From: Reticulitermes speratus
Taxonomy: Eukaryota > Arthropoda > Insecta > Blattodea > Rhinotermitidae
DNA length: 64,000 bases
Assembly (NCBI GenBank): GCA_021186555.1
Contig: JAJKFL010000427.1
Coordinates: 24,539,238-24,603,237 of the forward strand
Reading direction: 5' to 3'
Shown here: in pieces, positions 62,101 to 63,117 of the stretch
How the letters are laid out: the number at the start of each line of letters is the position of its first letter
Numbering within the stretch: position 1 is the stretch's first letter
The notes under the pieces: generated by a model
Databases searched by the model: none
Seen by the model: the letters and a program-made list of their open reading frames with translations, nothing else
Told to the model about the DNA's origin: nothing
Position numbers and translations under genes: made by a program

Positions 62101-63117
62101 CCTACATATCAAACCATATGGTGTCACATTCCAGAACACCATAATCTTGATACCTACACACCAAACCACATGGTGTCACATCCCAGAACACCATAATCTT
62201 GATACCTACCTACCAAACCACAAGGTGTCACATCCCAGAACACCATAATCTTAATACCTACATACCAAACCACAAGGTGTCACATCCCAGAACACCATCA
62301 TCTTGATACCTACATACCAAACCACAAAGTGTCACATCCCAGAACACCATAATCTTGATACCTACACACCAAACCACATGGTGTCACATCCCAGAACACC
62401 ATAATCTTGATACCTACATACCAAACCACAAGGTGTCACATCCCAGAACACCATAATCTTGATACCTACATACCAAATCACAAGGTGTCACATCCCAGAA
62501 CACCATAATCTTGATACCTACATACCAAACCACAAGGTGTCACATCCCAGAACACCATAATCTTGACACCTACATACTAAACCACATGGTGTCACATCCC
62601 AGAACACCATAATCTTGATATCACAGGGAGAACATCACATCTCATACATCACATTAAACATTTTGATCCCATTTCACAAACTGACTTGCTACATCAGTGA
62701 GGTGTAAAGTAATTCCAGCTCATTACCAGTAACATCAGTTAAGACAAGTTCCTGAAAGTTCAAGTCTTCTGATATGTGACACTGTGTCACTGGGTAGACA
62801 GTTCCAGAAGATATGGAAGATTGTAGTGCCTTCATCTTCAGGGCCCAGCAGTCTTTTTGGACTGCACTACAGTCCTTCGAAATGCACCGAACTACTCGGC
62901 CAACAACAAGGTGTCACATCCCAGAAGGCGTGAACCTTCAGCAACACTGCTGTGAGAACCTCGAATCTCACACAAGTTACCTCTCTAACAGCAAGCAGGT
63001 ACTTGAGCCCTAGCAAGCCTCCATGTCTTGCCTCCCATTCTTTCTGGGCCAGTAACTGCAGCAAGACTTTCAGCACTCCATTCACGCCCTCACGGCTCAT
63101 CAAGTTCAGCACAGATC
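13465..63117 (-). CDS. BTAF1: BTAF1 / Mot1 TBP-associated Snf2 ATPase, 5'-partial, 26 exons
   Basis: TATA-binding-protein-associated factor 172 (Drosophila Hel89B, yeast Mot1). It is a nuclear Swi2/Snf2 ATPase that binds TBP through HEAT repeats and uses ATP to remove TBP from DNA, redistributing it between promoters. Exons in transcript order: 63117-62981, 60135-59867, 58290-58065, 53404-53258, 51838-51658, 50822-50476, 48250-48084, 46932-46815, 46638-46507, 45695-45567, 44416-44306, 43646-43493, 42330-42224, 39210-38940, 37464-37229, 36283-36146, 31703-31552, 30538-30397, 26776-26569, 24456-24218, 23734-23586, 21766-21632, 19658-19496, 18703-18567, 16137-16056, 13650-13465. They sum to 4463 nt; after the two bases of a split Gly codon this is exactly 1487 codons including the stop, with no in-frame stop and all phases matching. 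Residue numbers below count from the first full codon. Human BTAF1 is 1849 aa, so about 360 N-terminal residues lie outside the window. Identification rests on remembered family sequence. Confidence 0.96.
14461..14760 (+). repeat. Pyrimidine-rich degenerate tandem repeat
   Basis: C/T-rich stretch in which phrases like CCCTGTATGTCCCTACCCTC recur several times with drift (near 14485, 14520, 14550, 14580). In the intron between exons 25 and 26, so purine-rich in the BTAF1 transcript. Confidence 0.6.
14765..15135 (+). mobile_element. Non-LTR element 5' end, truncated
   Basis: GC-rich island within AT-rich intron: GCAGTGCCGGTCCCAAGCCC, GGTTAAAGGAGGAGGGT, CCGGCGCCTCAAAACCGGGT, then GGGCTAACAACCCAACC. 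Stretches like this lead into endonuclease/RT genes of insect LINEs in my memory. No coding part follows; 15136-15480 is again pyrimidine-rich. Confidence 0.45.
16056..16137 (-). CDS. BTAF1: BTAF1 exon 25
   Basis: One base completing Gly1398, then residues 1399-1425: [20 protein letters not shown] then ETMGTEQ, matching human LQKFKMNIANTVISQENSSLQSMGTDQ. Acceptor TTGCAG at 16138; donor GTAACT at 16055. Confidence 0.96.
16600..16800 (-). mobile_element. SINE copy, degenerate
   Basis: On the minus strand: AAGCTCAGTCAGTATAGTGG (A-box side), GGGCTGGACTTCAGGGTTTA ATTCCC (B-box relic), then CCTCTTATCTAATGGGTA. Same SINE family as 9589. Confidence 0.6.
17155..17348. mobile_element. TTAA-flanked MITE, copy 2 (most complete ends)
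   Basis: TTAACCTTTAAATGACCTGG at the left and GTTGTTTAAAGGTTAA at the right: TTAA target plus CCTTTAAA inverted ends. 194 bp. The body contains GATAAAATCATGAAATAAA and CTAGGGGTGTTTTC as in the other copies. Confidence 0.75.
17541..17560 (+). mobile_element. Solo piggyBac-like terminus
   Basis: TTAACCTTTACCGCCCATGT resembles the left end of the 10814 element. I could not find a matching right end before 18000. Confidence 0.35.
18567..18703 (-). CDS. BTAF1: BTAF1 exon 24 (motif VI)
   Basis: Residues 1353-1397 plus two bases of Gly1398. [20 protein letters not shown] then [20 protein letters not shown] and EEKIM. Motif [13 protein letters not shown] at 1367-1377 carries the arginine fingers. 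Acceptor TTGACAG at 18704; donor GTGAAT at 18566. Confidence 0.97.
18998..19154 (+). mobile_element. 5S-rRNA-like repeat
   Basis: AACACCGGTTCCCGTCTGAT, CACCGCAGTTAAGCAAC and GTCAGTACTTGGATGGGT match 5S rRNA, including A-box and C-box promoter segments, ending GCTGTTGGC at 19103. About 12 bases of the 5S 3' half are missing, and a non-5S tail (AGTCACTGCGACAGTGACTC...) follows. It fits a 5S-headed SINE or pseudogene rather than a working 5S gene. Confidence 0.7.
19496..19658 (-). CDS. BTAF1: BTAF1 exon 23 (motifs IV-V)
   Basis: One base completing Lys1298, then residues 1299-1352. [34 protein letters not shown] and [12 protein letters not shown] (motif V). Acceptor ATCAG at 19659; donor GTAAGT at 19495. 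Confidence 0.97.
19686..19810 (+). repeat. Copy of dispersed 'VTPCSLV' repeat family
   Basis: GGTTCTCACAGCTGTCAG, GGTGTGACACTGTGTAGCTC, CGATACCAACACTTC, TGCTGCTTCCATTTTCAGTG, the family order. It starts 28 bp upstream of exon 23. Confidence 0.6.
20110..20525. repeat. Inverted-repeat element with opposed hammerhead-like motifs
   Basis: Left arm GACTACGAAGAAGCACTGTT...CAACATGCTTCAACC...TCTTCAGG and right arm CCTGAAGATGACCATGATTG...AACATGCTTCG...AGTGCTTCTTTGTAGTC mirror each other over about 190 bp. Core CTGAAGA at 20412 on plus and its mirror near 20215 on minus. Confidence 0.75.
21632..21766 (-). CDS. BTAF1: BTAF1 exon 22 (lobe 2)
   Basis: One base completing Lys1253, residues 1254-1297, two bases of Lys1298. 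[15 protein letters not shown] then [20 protein letters not shown], matching human HRILIFCQLKSMLDIVEHDL. Acceptor GTTACAG at 21767; donor GTGAGT at 21631. Confidence 0.96.
   Translation of the reverse strand, partial: TAAAGLWYWYACWRPGWRTGHQSASSTHLLPAQSHARHIGARPL
21830..22067 (+). pseudogene. Mariner-family transposase C-terminal fragment
   Basis: Frame reads [32 protein letters not shown], then [20 protein letters not shown] and a stop. This is the C-terminus of irritans-like mariner transposases (compare HLKxFLAGxRFDxDDELKxAV and LVxRYDKCLNVGGDYVEK). The DD34D catalytic core is absent. In the intron between exons 21 and 22. Confidence 0.75.
22068..23585. other. Intron sequence, nothing recognised
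   Basis: Apart from the 3' flank of the mariner fragment, I see no coding, repeat or hairpin signal. Confidence 0.45.
23586..23734 (-). CDS. BTAF1: BTAF1 exon 21 (ATPase lobe 2 start)
   Basis: Residues 1204-1252 plus two bases of Lys1253. [20 protein letters not shown] and [14 protein letters not shown]; human ALQYLRKLCNHPALVLTPQHPEF and DIQHAPKLSALK. Acceptor TTACAG at 23735; donor GTATGT at 23585. Confidence 0.96.
23890..24012 (-). mobile_element. SINE relic
   Basis: Minus strand GCATAGCCAGTGTAGTGACC, GGGGTTTGAATCACAGCACG (B box) and CATTCTCTTTTCC, the tRNA-like head of the window's SINE, 3'-truncated. Confidence 0.55.
24218..24456 (-). CDS. BTAF1: BTAF1 exon 20 (inter-lobe region)
   Basis: Two bases completing Gly1124, then residues 1125-1203. 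[40 protein letters not shown] and YEDFARS match human; the linker that follows ([16 protein letters not shown]) is shorter than in human before NTHIFQ. Acceptor ATTGCAG at 24457; donor GTAATT at 24217. Confidence 0.96.
24500..25720. other. Intron sequence, nothing recognised
   Basis: Contains a C-run at about 25045-25056 only. Confidence 0.45.
25722..25975. mobile_element. TTAA-type MITE, copy 3
   Basis: TTAATCTTTATCC edge, TTTAAATTTTAGCATATGGTT, GATAAAATTATGAAATAAATGG and CTAGAGGTGTTTTCC are the family landmarks. The right edge is decayed. Confidence 0.65.
26340..26480 (+). repeat. Dispersed 'VTPCSLV' repeat copy
   Basis: TCTTCTGTGATGTGACATC, GTAGTTTGGTAGAAAAGTAC, GTTTTGGAGGAACTTGCTGT then CTCCATTTGCAGG. 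Confidence 0.6.
26569..26776 (-). CDS. BTAF1: BTAF1 exon 19 (motif [11 protein letters not shown])
   Basis: Residues 1055-1123 plus one base of Gly1124. [20 protein letters not shown] then [20 protein letters not shown], with SGTP at 1071-1074. The exon ends SAKEQEAG, as in human SSREQEAG. Acceptor GTGGCAG at 26777; donor GTCTGT at 26568. Confidence 0.97.
27513..27692. mobile_element. TA-flanked Tigger/pogo-type MITE, copy 1
   Basis: TA on each side, inverted ends CAGTCAAACCTGATTATAAT and CAGTCAAACTCGGTTATAAC (read inward). 180 bp. A sister copy is at 40999. Confidence 0.75.
28040..28335 (+). mobile_element. SINE copy
   Basis: AGCTCAGTTGGCATACATGG (A box), GGGGCTTGAACCCTCGTGGG (B box), CACCCAGCCTCCCATCTCCC, AGGAGTAAAGCAGCCAGG, CATCTAGTGCCAAAC. 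Confidence 0.75.
28572..28621 (+). repeat. Poly-G run followed by (AG)n
   Basis: 31 consecutive G (28572-28602) and then AGAGAAAG(AG)n. Poly-C followed-by-context in the BTAF1 sense strand. The length may not be exact in assembled sequence. Confidence 0.9.
28660..28985 (+). mobile_element. SINE copy
   Basis: GGGTAGTGTAGTCACTATAG, GGGTTCAAATCCTGGCAGGG (B box), CACCCAGCCTCCCATTCAAT, CCCAGGGGTAAAGCGGCCTG, ATCTAGTGCTGAGG. Confidence 0.75.
28986..29215 (-). mobile_element. SINE copy, head-to-head style neighbour
   Basis: Opposite orientation to the copy ending at 28985: minus strand AGTGTAGTGATTATGCTGTG GCTCGAGGC (B-box relic), TTCTCTGGGTCAGGGGGATA AAGCGG, CATCTAGTGCTGAGG. The two tails abut. 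Confidence 0.65.
30085..30290 (+). repeat. Dispersed 190 bp repeat, copy 1
   Basis: TTTATGCC...CTTTAACACC...CCCTTTGGCTGGCTGCATTC TATTATG...ACCCCTTATTTACG...TTATGCCCACGTTTTCAG...CTAGGGCGCAAA. A sister is at 54835. Probably a Tigger-type MITE; ends not settled. Confidence 0.65.
30397..30538 (-). CDS. BTAF1: BTAF1 exon 18 (Walker B DEGH)
   Basis: One base completing Lys1007, then residues 1008-1054. [18 protein letters not shown] and [17 protein letters not shown]. The Walker B box is DEGH at residues 1043-1046, the form characteristic of BTAF1/Mot1 rather than the DEAH of most Snf2 enzymes. Acceptor TTGCAG at 30539; donor GTAGCG at 30396. Confidence 0.97.
31159..31378. mobile_element. TTAA-flanked MITE, copy 4
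   Basis: TTAACCTTTAAATGACATAC at the left, CGTTTAAAGATTAA at the right, body as in copy 1. Confidence 0.75.
31552..31703 (-). CDS. BTAF1: BTAF1 exon 17 (ATPase lobe 1)
   Basis: Residues 957-1006 plus two bases of Lys1007. [20 protein letters not shown] and [19 protein letters not shown]; human reads [22 protein letters not shown] and LNPLHYTGPPTER. Acceptor TTTCAG at 31704; donor GTAAAT at 31551. Confidence 0.96.
31911..32157. mobile_element. TTAA-flanked MITE, copy 5
   Basis: TTAATCCTTTCCTTACTGC left edge, ACATAAGGTTAA right edge; body TATGCAACAAGGATATG and ATGCATTTCATAATTTCATC. Confidence 0.7.
32573..32680. repeat. Foldback family, short solo copy
   Basis: GATTTCAGGCTTCCGTGATA, then arms GAGATCGGCGCTCTTCTGGG ATATTATGCGGCGT and its inverted copy ACGCCGCGTAATATCCAGAA GAGCGCAGATCTC around a 9 bp loop: a near-perfect 35 bp hairpin. 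Confidence 0.8.
32829..33747. mobile_element. Tigger/pogo-like element with full TIRs
   Basis: TA dinucleotides flank 27 bp inverted ends (CCGTATATTCTCGAATCTAA then T/A CCGCAC; one mismatch). The motif TGCGGATTAGATTCG recurs at 32890-32925 and 33650-33720, inside both ends. It encodes only a short DNA-binding protein (next entry), no DDE catalytic domain. It sits in the intron between exons 16 and 17. Confidence 0.85.
33059..33429 (-). pseudogene. Solitary Brinker/Tigger-type HTH protein, frameshifted
   Basis: From ATG 33429: [20 protein letters not shown], then [40 protein letters not shown] and [18 protein letters not shown]. This is the helix-turn-helix DNA-binding domain seen in Brinker and at the N-terminus of Tigger/pogo-type proteins. 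Near 33128 the frame shifts; the other frame continues [24 protein letters not shown] and stops at TAA 33061-33059. The length of 371 nt is not a multiple of three. The acidic end right after the HTH suggests a complete tiny protein in the parent element. Confidence 0.75.
34849..36025. mobile_element. Element with 162 bp terminal inverted repeats
   Basis: 34849-35010 and 35864-36025 are inverted copies (TAACTGTAACA...TTACTGGCCTTAAACATCTA...ACCAACATTACAT...CAGGACCCTACA) with few differences. The 850 bp interior has no transposase; it hosts a nested hAT-type MITE. Right edge is 120 bp from exon 16. Confidence 0.8.
35105..35408. mobile_element. Nested hAT-type MITE
   Basis: Inverted ends CAGCAGTTTTCAGACTTTTC and CATGGTTTCTCAAACTGTAG (read inward), like the CAGNGGTTCTCAAACT consensus of hAT MITEs. 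Flanks ATCTGTAT and GTCTATAT agree at 6 of 8 bases, as an old 8 bp target duplication would. Confidence 0.65.
36146..36283 (-). CDS. BTAF1: BTAF1 exon 16 (Snf2 motifs Q/I/Ia, Walker A)
   Basis: Residues 911-956, phase 0 at both ends. [20 protein letters not shown] then [17 protein letters not shown]; the nucleotide-binding P-loop GLGKT is at residues 933-937 with the catalytic Lys at 936. Nearly identical to human. Acceptor TTTTAG at 36284; donor GTACAA at 36145. Confidence 0.97.
36380..36685 (-). mobile_element. SINE, near-intact copy
   Basis: Minus strand GCCGCGATAGCGCAGTTGGT ATAGTG (A box), CCGGGGATCGAATCCCGGTG (perfect B-box hairpin), CACCCAGCCTCCTATACAAT GGGTA, GGGTAAAGCGGCCGGGGTGT, GATCTAGTGCCAGG, AGGGAGAACTTTACC tail. 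The B-box arm still pairs, so this copy is young. Confidence 0.85.
37229..37464 (-). CDS. BTAF1: BTAF1 exon 15 (bridge into ATPase)
   Basis: Two bases completing Gly832, then residues 833-910. [38 protein letters not shown] and [16 protein letters not shown] match the human lead-in to the Snf2 domain. Acceptor GTTGCAG at 37465; donor GTAGGG at 37228. Confidence 0.96.
37470..38130. other. Intron sequence, nothing recognised
   Basis: No repeat or coding signal that I can support. Confidence 0.4.
38150..38700. repeat. Inverted-repeat element with opposed hammerhead-like motifs
   Basis: Left arm CTTGCACATACAACACATAC...GGACTGATATC-mirror...GCCATCTTCAGAGTGCC...TTTAAAACCTAGTGAATT; right arm AATTCACTAGGTTTTAAATA...CCCTGAAGACGGCAGTCGGC CGCCGAAACATGTAGCAG...GTATGTGCACG. 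Arms of about 150 bp around a 250 bp AT-rich centre. Confidence 0.75.
38785..38925. repeat. Short tandem repeat next to exon 14 donor
   Basis: CAGCTTCTCCCTCAATAA(CA)GTGACCTTCTCGAAAGTG repeats three times (38816, 38851, 38889), period about 37 bp. It starts 15 bp past the exon 14 donor; encodes [13 protein letters not shown] repeats on minus only by chance. Confidence 0.8.
38940..39210 (-). CDS. BTAF1: BTAF1 exon 14 (last HEAT repeats)
   Basis: Residues 742-831 plus one base of Gly832. [20 protein letters not shown], then [27 protein letters not shown] and [14 protein letters not shown], very close to human. Acceptor TCAACAG at 39211; donor GTAAGT at 38939. Confidence 0.96.
39601..39839. repeat. 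Foldback family copy
   Basis: GATTTCAGGCTTCTGCCACG left, AACATCCCAGAAGAGCGAAG ATCTCAG right; inner arms GGTAGTTAGTTACCGACGCT / CAGTAACTAACTACC. Inner ends carry TTCGGGGCAACC...CCCATCTTC and its mirror GAAGATGGAACC...GTCCCTAAACATC. Confidence 0.75.
39845..40230. repeat. Inverted-repeat element with opposed hammerhead-like motifs
   Basis: Left arm AGAAGTTGTATATCAAAACT ATATTTTCCTCTCCCATGTT TCGGC...CATCCTCAGGAAGAT; right arm ATCTTCCTGAGGATGGCCCT...GAAACATGTCAGAGGGAAAT AAAACGCAGTTTTGATTTAC AACTTCT. Core is CTGAGGA in both. Confidence 0.75.
40999..41180. mobile_element. Tigger/pogo-type MITE, copy 2
   Basis: CAGTCGAAACCGGTTAAAAT left end, CAGTCGAACTTGGTTATAAC read inward from the right, same body as 27513 (GACATTGGTTTATATGA, CAATTCCTCAATG, CATGACGTTATAACC). 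Confidence 0.75.
41985..42085 (-). ncRNA. Hammerhead-like motif with extended stem II
   Basis: Minus strand: CTGATGATGGTACAGCCCAA, about 45 further bases, GTGAGTGAAACATGTAGTG. The core boxes are intact but the stem II insert is long and only partly paired. Confidence 0.3.
42224..42330 (-). CDS. BTAF1: BTAF1 exon 13
   Basis: Two bases completing Asp706, then residues 707-741: [20 protein letters not shown] then [15 protein letters not shown], matching human SPAQELVNSLQVFETAAASMDSELHP. Acceptor CAACAG at 42331; donor GTAAAC at 42223. Confidence 0.92.
43185..43400 (-). mobile_element. SINE copy
   Basis: Minus strand CAGATTCCCACAGGGGCAGA, CACCCAGACACTTATTCAGT GGGTA, GGGATAAAGTTTATTGC, CATCTAGTCAAGG. 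Head is lost near 43400. Confidence 0.6.
43493..43646 (-). CDS. BTAF1: BTAF1 exon 12
   Basis: Residues 655-705 plus one base of Asp706. [20 protein letters not shown] and [19 protein letters not shown] correspond to human RRGAEFALTTIVKHFGGEMAVKLPHLWDAMVGPLRNTIDIN. Acceptor GTTGCAG at 43647; donor GTGAGT at 43492. Confidence 0.95.
43905..43942 (+). repeat. Poly-C then (AC)n microsatellite
   Basis: C-run of about 13 followed by ACCACACACACACACACACA. Confidence 0.85.
44306..44416 (-). CDS. BTAF1: BTAF1 exon 11 (basic linker)
   Basis: Residues 618-654, phase 0 at both ends. [20 protein letters not shown] then [17 protein letters not shown]. The Arg/Gly/Pro patch GGRGPGRPP resembles an AT-hook core but is not a perfect one. 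Acceptor TTTGCAG at 44417; donor GTACGT at 44305. Confidence 0.9.
44455..44545 (+). repeat. (ATC)n-like microsatellite
   Basis: Imperfect ATC/ATA repeats: CATCATCTTCATTGTTATCA...ATCATCATAATCATAATC. Confidence 0.8.
44657..44891. mobile_element. TTAA-flanked MITE, copy 6
   Basis: TTAAACTTCATTCTTCTGAG left, CTTCAAAAGGTTAA right; body TTTAAATTTTAGCACATGGT and GATTATGAAATAAATTCC. Confidence 0.7.
44985..45310 (+). repeat. Degenerate 41 bp tandem repeat
   Basis: Units such as CACCATCTACTAAATGTCAT GGTGTCACACCACATTGCTG G recur every 41 bases near 45200, 45241 and 45282, and GAGCATCCGATACTGATCTT CACTGAATGACACCATACTG T repeats at 45023 and 45064 with the same period. Confidence 0.7.
45567..45695 (-). 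CDS. BTAF1: BTAF1 exon 10 (disordered Ser/Gly/Thr linker)
   Basis: Residues 575-617, phase 0 at both ends. The first 25 residues are a low-complexity Ser/Thr/Gly linker ([13 protein letters not shown]), followed by [13 protein letters not shown], which fits human HRGIITLYRHQ. The linker corresponds to a poorly conserved human stretch. Acceptor TTGCAG at 45696; donor GTAAGT at 45566. The acceptor choice is supported by phase agreement with exon 9. Confidence 0.88.
45910..46095 (+). repeat. Dispersed 'VTPCSLV'-type repeat copy, degenerate
   Basis: CTCCTGGGATATGATATGAT, GGAGCTTGCAGCCTCTATCT TCC, GGTCTAAGCAGTCC then its inverted copy GGACTGCTCAGACC, as in the copy near 62830. Confidence 0.45.
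46131..46376. repeat. Foldback family copy, best preserved
   Basis: GATTTCAGGCTTCTGCCGTG ATGTTGATGAGATCTGCGCT CTTCTGGGATATTACGCAGC on the left mirrors the right end ATAATATCCCAGAAGAGAGC AGATCTCAG. Inner arms: GGTAATTATTTACGGACGTT TCGG...CGAAACGTCGGTAAACAATT ACC. Confidence 0.8.
46507..46638 (-). CDS. BTAF1: BTAF1 exon 9
   Basis: Residues 531-574, phase 0 at both ends. [14 protein letters not shown] then [20 protein letters not shown], matching human [20 protein letters not shown]. Acceptor TTTCTAG at 46639; donor GTAAGT at 46506. Confidence 0.94.
46815..46932 (-). CDS. BTAF1: BTAF1 exon 8
   Basis: One base completing Ser491, then residues 492-530. Contains [20 protein letters not shown], nearly identical to human LPEKLNPIIKPLMETIKKEE, one of the best conserved stretches of the solenoid. 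Acceptor TTGTAG at 46933; donor GTATGT at 46814. Confidence 0.95.
47011..47541. mobile_element. Tigger-like relic with 24 bp TIRs
   Basis: ACAACAAAATTCCATTAATC CAAC at the left and ACAGTAAAATTCCATTAATC CGAC read inward from the right. Inside, a plus frame after the GA microsatellite reads [20 protein letters not shown], then [20 protein letters not shown] and a stop at 47363-47365. This resembles the acidic C-terminal tail of Tigger transposases; the catalytic part is gone. Confidence 0.65.
47117..47183 (+). repeat. (GA)n / (GAAA)n microsatellite
   Basis: AGAGAGAGAGAGAGAGAGAG... passing into GAAAGAAAGAAAGAAAG. It inflates a spurious Arg/Glu/Lys-rich open frame. Confidence 0.9.
47555..47705 (-). 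repeat. 39 bp tandem repeat that stays in frame
   Basis: Four units of period 39 (for example TGTGGAACCCATTTATCAGT). On the minus strand they give a 13-residue repeat [13 protein letters not shown] / [13 protein letters not shown] inside a 90-codon frame (47447-47719). No known protein; coding is doubtful. Confidence 0.7.
48084..48250 (-). CDS. BTAF1: BTAF1 exon 7
   Basis: Residues 436-490 plus two bases of Ser491. Reads [20 protein letters not shown], then [16 protein letters not shown]; human has VLTIDQASDLV and LDSKRQQVQMTVTET here. Acceptor CTGGCAG at 48251; donor GTAAGC at 48083. Confidence 0.92.
48588..48740. mobile_element. TA-flanked MITE
   Basis: TA at 48586-48587 and 48741-48742; inverted ends CAGCAAAACCCGAATTTTAC and CAGTAAAACACAATTTCATG. 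153 bp. Confidence 0.7.
48795..48935 (+). repeat. Dispersed 'VTPCSLV' repeat copy
   Basis: GGGCTCTCACAGCAGCGAAT, GAGATATGATGTCATGTCAT TTGATAG, CACCTGCTGCCACCATCTTC AGGGTAGAAAACC. Confidence 0.6.
49190..49372 (+). mobile_element. SINE, 5'-truncated
   Basis: CTCTTACACAATGGGTACCA, CCAGGGCAAAATAGCCAGGG CA, CCCATCTAGCGCCAAGATTA, then CTACTCCCC and GTTATAGGGCGAACTTTAC. The tRNA-like head is missing. Confidence 0.75.
50215..50465. mobile_element. TTAA-type MITE, copy 7, ending beside exon 6 donor
   Basis: TTTAAACTTTAAAACATGGT TTATG, ATACAATTATAAAATGAACG, CTAGGCGTGTTTTCC, ending AAAAAGTTTAGTTAA at 50465. The exon 6 donor GT is at 50475, so the intron has only about 10 bases of its own before the MITE. 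Confidence 0.7.
50476..50822 (-). CDS. BTAF1: BTAF1 exon 6
   Basis: Two bases completing Gly320, then residues 321-435. Starts [12 protein letters not shown] and includes [19 protein letters not shown], matching human [20 protein letters not shown], then [17 protein letters not shown] chose the acceptor TTCTAAG at 50823 because it restores phase with exon 5; a TACAG 26 bp further in would not. Donor GTAGGA at 50475. A TTAA-flanked MITE ends about 10 bp past the donor. Confidence 0.93.
51136..51176 (+). ncRNA. Hammerhead-like motif with GUC site
   Basis: Stem I GAAC (51136-51139) pairs with GTTC (51173-51176). Between: CTGAAGA (51140-51146), an extra T, stem II GGC/GCC, GAAA (51063 offset aside, at 51163-51166), AC-AA-GT mini stem III and C51172, giving the canonical GUC cleavage triplet. 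Confidence 0.5.
51658..51838 (-). CDS. BTAF1: BTAF1 exon 5 (variable linker plus MRAR segment)
   Basis: Residues 260-319 plus one base of Gly320. The first 45 residues are a polar linker ([12 protein letters not shown] and so on) where human has a long divergent linker; the conserved part is [14 protein letters not shown], compare human VVMRARMMAAKLLG. Acceptor TGCCTAG at 51839; donor GTGAGT at 51657. The 5' half of this exon and its acceptor are tandemly duplicated just upstream (51877-51982) as a decayed copy. Confidence 0.93.
51771..51982. repeat. 106 bp tandem duplication over the 5' half of exon 5
   Basis: 51771-51876 (exon 5 coding start, its acceptor and some intron) is repeated at about 51877-51982 with around 80-85 percent identity by eye. 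The second copy still encodes [14 protein letters not shown] on minus, but its acceptor TGCCTAG has become TACCCAT, so it cannot splice the same way. Confidence 0.85.
52040..53250. other. Intron sequence, nothing recognised
   Basis: AT-rich with no repeat signature that I can name. Confidence 0.4.
53258..53404 (-). CDS. BTAF1: BTAF1 exon 4
   Basis: Residues 211-259, phase 0 at both ends. Contains [20 protein letters not shown] followed by PIDP, aligned with human AASCPWMGAWLCLMMQPSHLPID. Acceptor GTCTAG at 53405; donor GTAAGT at 53257. Confidence 0.94.
53594..53945. repeat. Inverted-repeat element with hammerhead-like motif on minus
   Basis: Arms TACATTTTGCGATAAAATTC GTAAGTACTGGCAGCGTGGT CCGG (53785 on) and CCGGACCACGCTGCCAATAA TTACGAATCTTATCACAAAA TGTA (53897 on) are inverted. 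At 53599-53644 minus: CCCC, CTGAAGA, stem II GGCAAT/ATTGCC, GAAA, ATATGTAT, A, GGGG. Confidence 0.7.
53963..54342. repeat. Large palindrome with two opposed hammerhead-like motifs
   Basis: Arms of about 190 bp, near-perfect, from CCGTGCATCTTGTATAAATT on the left to its mirror ending ATATGCACGG at 54342, centre at about 54150. Each arm carries AACCC-CTGAAGA-...-GAAACATGTC-GGGTT. The adjacent 53594 element seems related. Confidence 0.85.
54202..54245 (+). ncRNA. Hammerhead-like motif, best paired copy
   Basis: Stem I AACCC (54202-54206) with GGGTT (54241-54245); CTGAAGA 54207-54213; extra T; stem II of seven pairs GGTAAGG/CCTTACC with a TA loop; GAAA 54231-54234; self-complementary ACATGT; C54240 giving GUC. 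The mirror copy is near 54060-54105 on minus. Confidence 0.55.
54405..54690 (+). pseudogene. Tc1/mariner-superfamily transposase C-terminal fragment
   Basis: Frame reads [80 protein letters not shown] and stops at 54690. The [16 protein letters not shown] block holds the last catalytic Asp of the DDE/D triad; the first two are absent. It starts about 60 bp after the palindrome edge. Confidence 0.8.
54835..55025 (+). repeat. Dispersed 190 bp repeat, copy 2
   Basis: TTTTACACC...CTTTAACGCCACTTGCC...CTCTTTGGCTGGCCACATGC TATTATG...ACCCCTTATTTCTG...TTATGCCCACTTTTTCAG...CTAGGGCATAAAG; sister of 30085. Confidence 0.65.
55745..56056. mobile_element. piggyBac-like MITE, second family
   Basis: TTAA at both edges; ends CACTTTCACTGCCAGG and CACTTTCACTGCCAAA (read inward) match over 14 bases. 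312 bp with an AT-rich core. Confidence 0.8.
56395..56640 (+). mobile_element. SINE copy
   Basis: GGATAGCTCAGTCAGTACAG TGAC (A box), TGTGGTTCAGTTCCCAAAAG (B box), CACCTAGCCTCCTACTGAAT GGGTA, GGGGTCAAATAGCTGGAACA, CATCTAGAGCAAAGG. Confidence 0.7.
57080..57370 (+). mobile_element. SINE copy
   Basis: TGGGATAGCGTAGGCGGTAT AGC (A box), CGGGGATTGAATCCCGATGG (B box), CCACCCTTCCTCCTGTACAT TGGGTA, GGGGGTAAAGCAGCTGGAGT, CTTCTAGTGTCAAG. Confidence 0.75.
58065..58290 (-). CDS. BTAF1: BTAF1 exon 3 (HEAT repeats)
   Basis: One base completing Ser135, then residues 136-210. Reads [20 protein letters not shown], then [13 protein letters not shown] and QDALRHIFQ, close to human LVPRVWPFLHHTISSVRRA and LRHIFQ. 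Acceptor TTCACAG at 58291; donor GTAGTG at 58064. Confidence 0.94.
58387..58723. mobile_element. Tigger-type MITE with poly-C
   Basis: Ends CAGCGTACCCTTGATTATCC and CAGCGTACTCTCGATTATCC (read inward; two mismatches), TA at 58724. 337 bp; C-run of about 14 at 58679-58692. Confidence 0.75.
58790..59060 (-). repeat. Dispersed '[12 protein letters not shown]' repeat copy
   Basis: Minus frame [20 protein letters not shown] then [20 protein letters not shown]; related to the 'VTPCSLV' family, coding by chance. Confidence 0.4.
59867..60135 (-). CDS. BTAF1: BTAF1 exon 2 (HEAT repeats)
   Basis: Residues 46-134 plus two bases of Ser135. Begins [20 protein letters not shown] and continues through [13 protein letters not shown], matching the human segment with LTRITEGLQDLDDDVRAVAA. 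Helical HEAT units that form the TBP-gripping solenoid. Acceptor TTTGTAG at 60136; donor GTACGT at 59866. Confidence 0.93.
60140..61660. other. Intron sequence, nothing recognised
   Basis: AT-rich, no repeat or coding signal that I can name. Confidence 0.4.
61700..61849 (+). repeat. Dispersed 'VTPCSLV' repeat copy feeding the minisatellite
   Basis: GATACCAATGTTTTGGAGGA ACTTCCTGCTCCCATCTTCA GGGTAAAGG. Its tail CATGGTACTACATCCCAGAA CACCATAATC runs directly into the 52 bp array. Confidence 0.65.
61850..62625 (+). repeat. 52 bp minisatellite, about 15 units
   Basis: Unit TACCAAACCACAAGGTGTCA, CATCCCAGAACACCATAATC, TTGATACCTACA, period 52 (checked at 62068 and 62120). Units at the low end are more diverged than those in 62120-62600. 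It lies in the intron between exons 1 and 2. Confidence 0.9.
62770..62965 (-). repeat. Dispersed 'VTPCSLV' repeat copy next to exon 1
   Basis: Minus strand GAGGTTCTCACAGCAGTGTT, CTTCTGGGATGTGACACCTT GTTGTTGG, CCTGAAGATGAAGGCAC, CAGTGACACAGTGTCACATA TCAG. Starts 15-20 bp after the exon 1 donor and gives the chance peptide [20 protein letters not shown]. Confidence 0.65.
62981..63117 (-). CDS. BTAF1: BTAF1 exon 1 of window (HEAT repeat region)
   Basis: Residues 1-45, preceded by two bases of a split Gly codon. The peptide contains [23 protein letters not shown], paralogous in position to the human WEVRHGGLLGIKY segment near residue 380. Acceptor TTACAG ends at 63118; donor GTAACT starts at 62980. 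This is the most 5' exon I can find; 63118-64000 holds no further exon. A dispersed repeat starts about 20 bp inside the downstream intron. Confidence 0.92.
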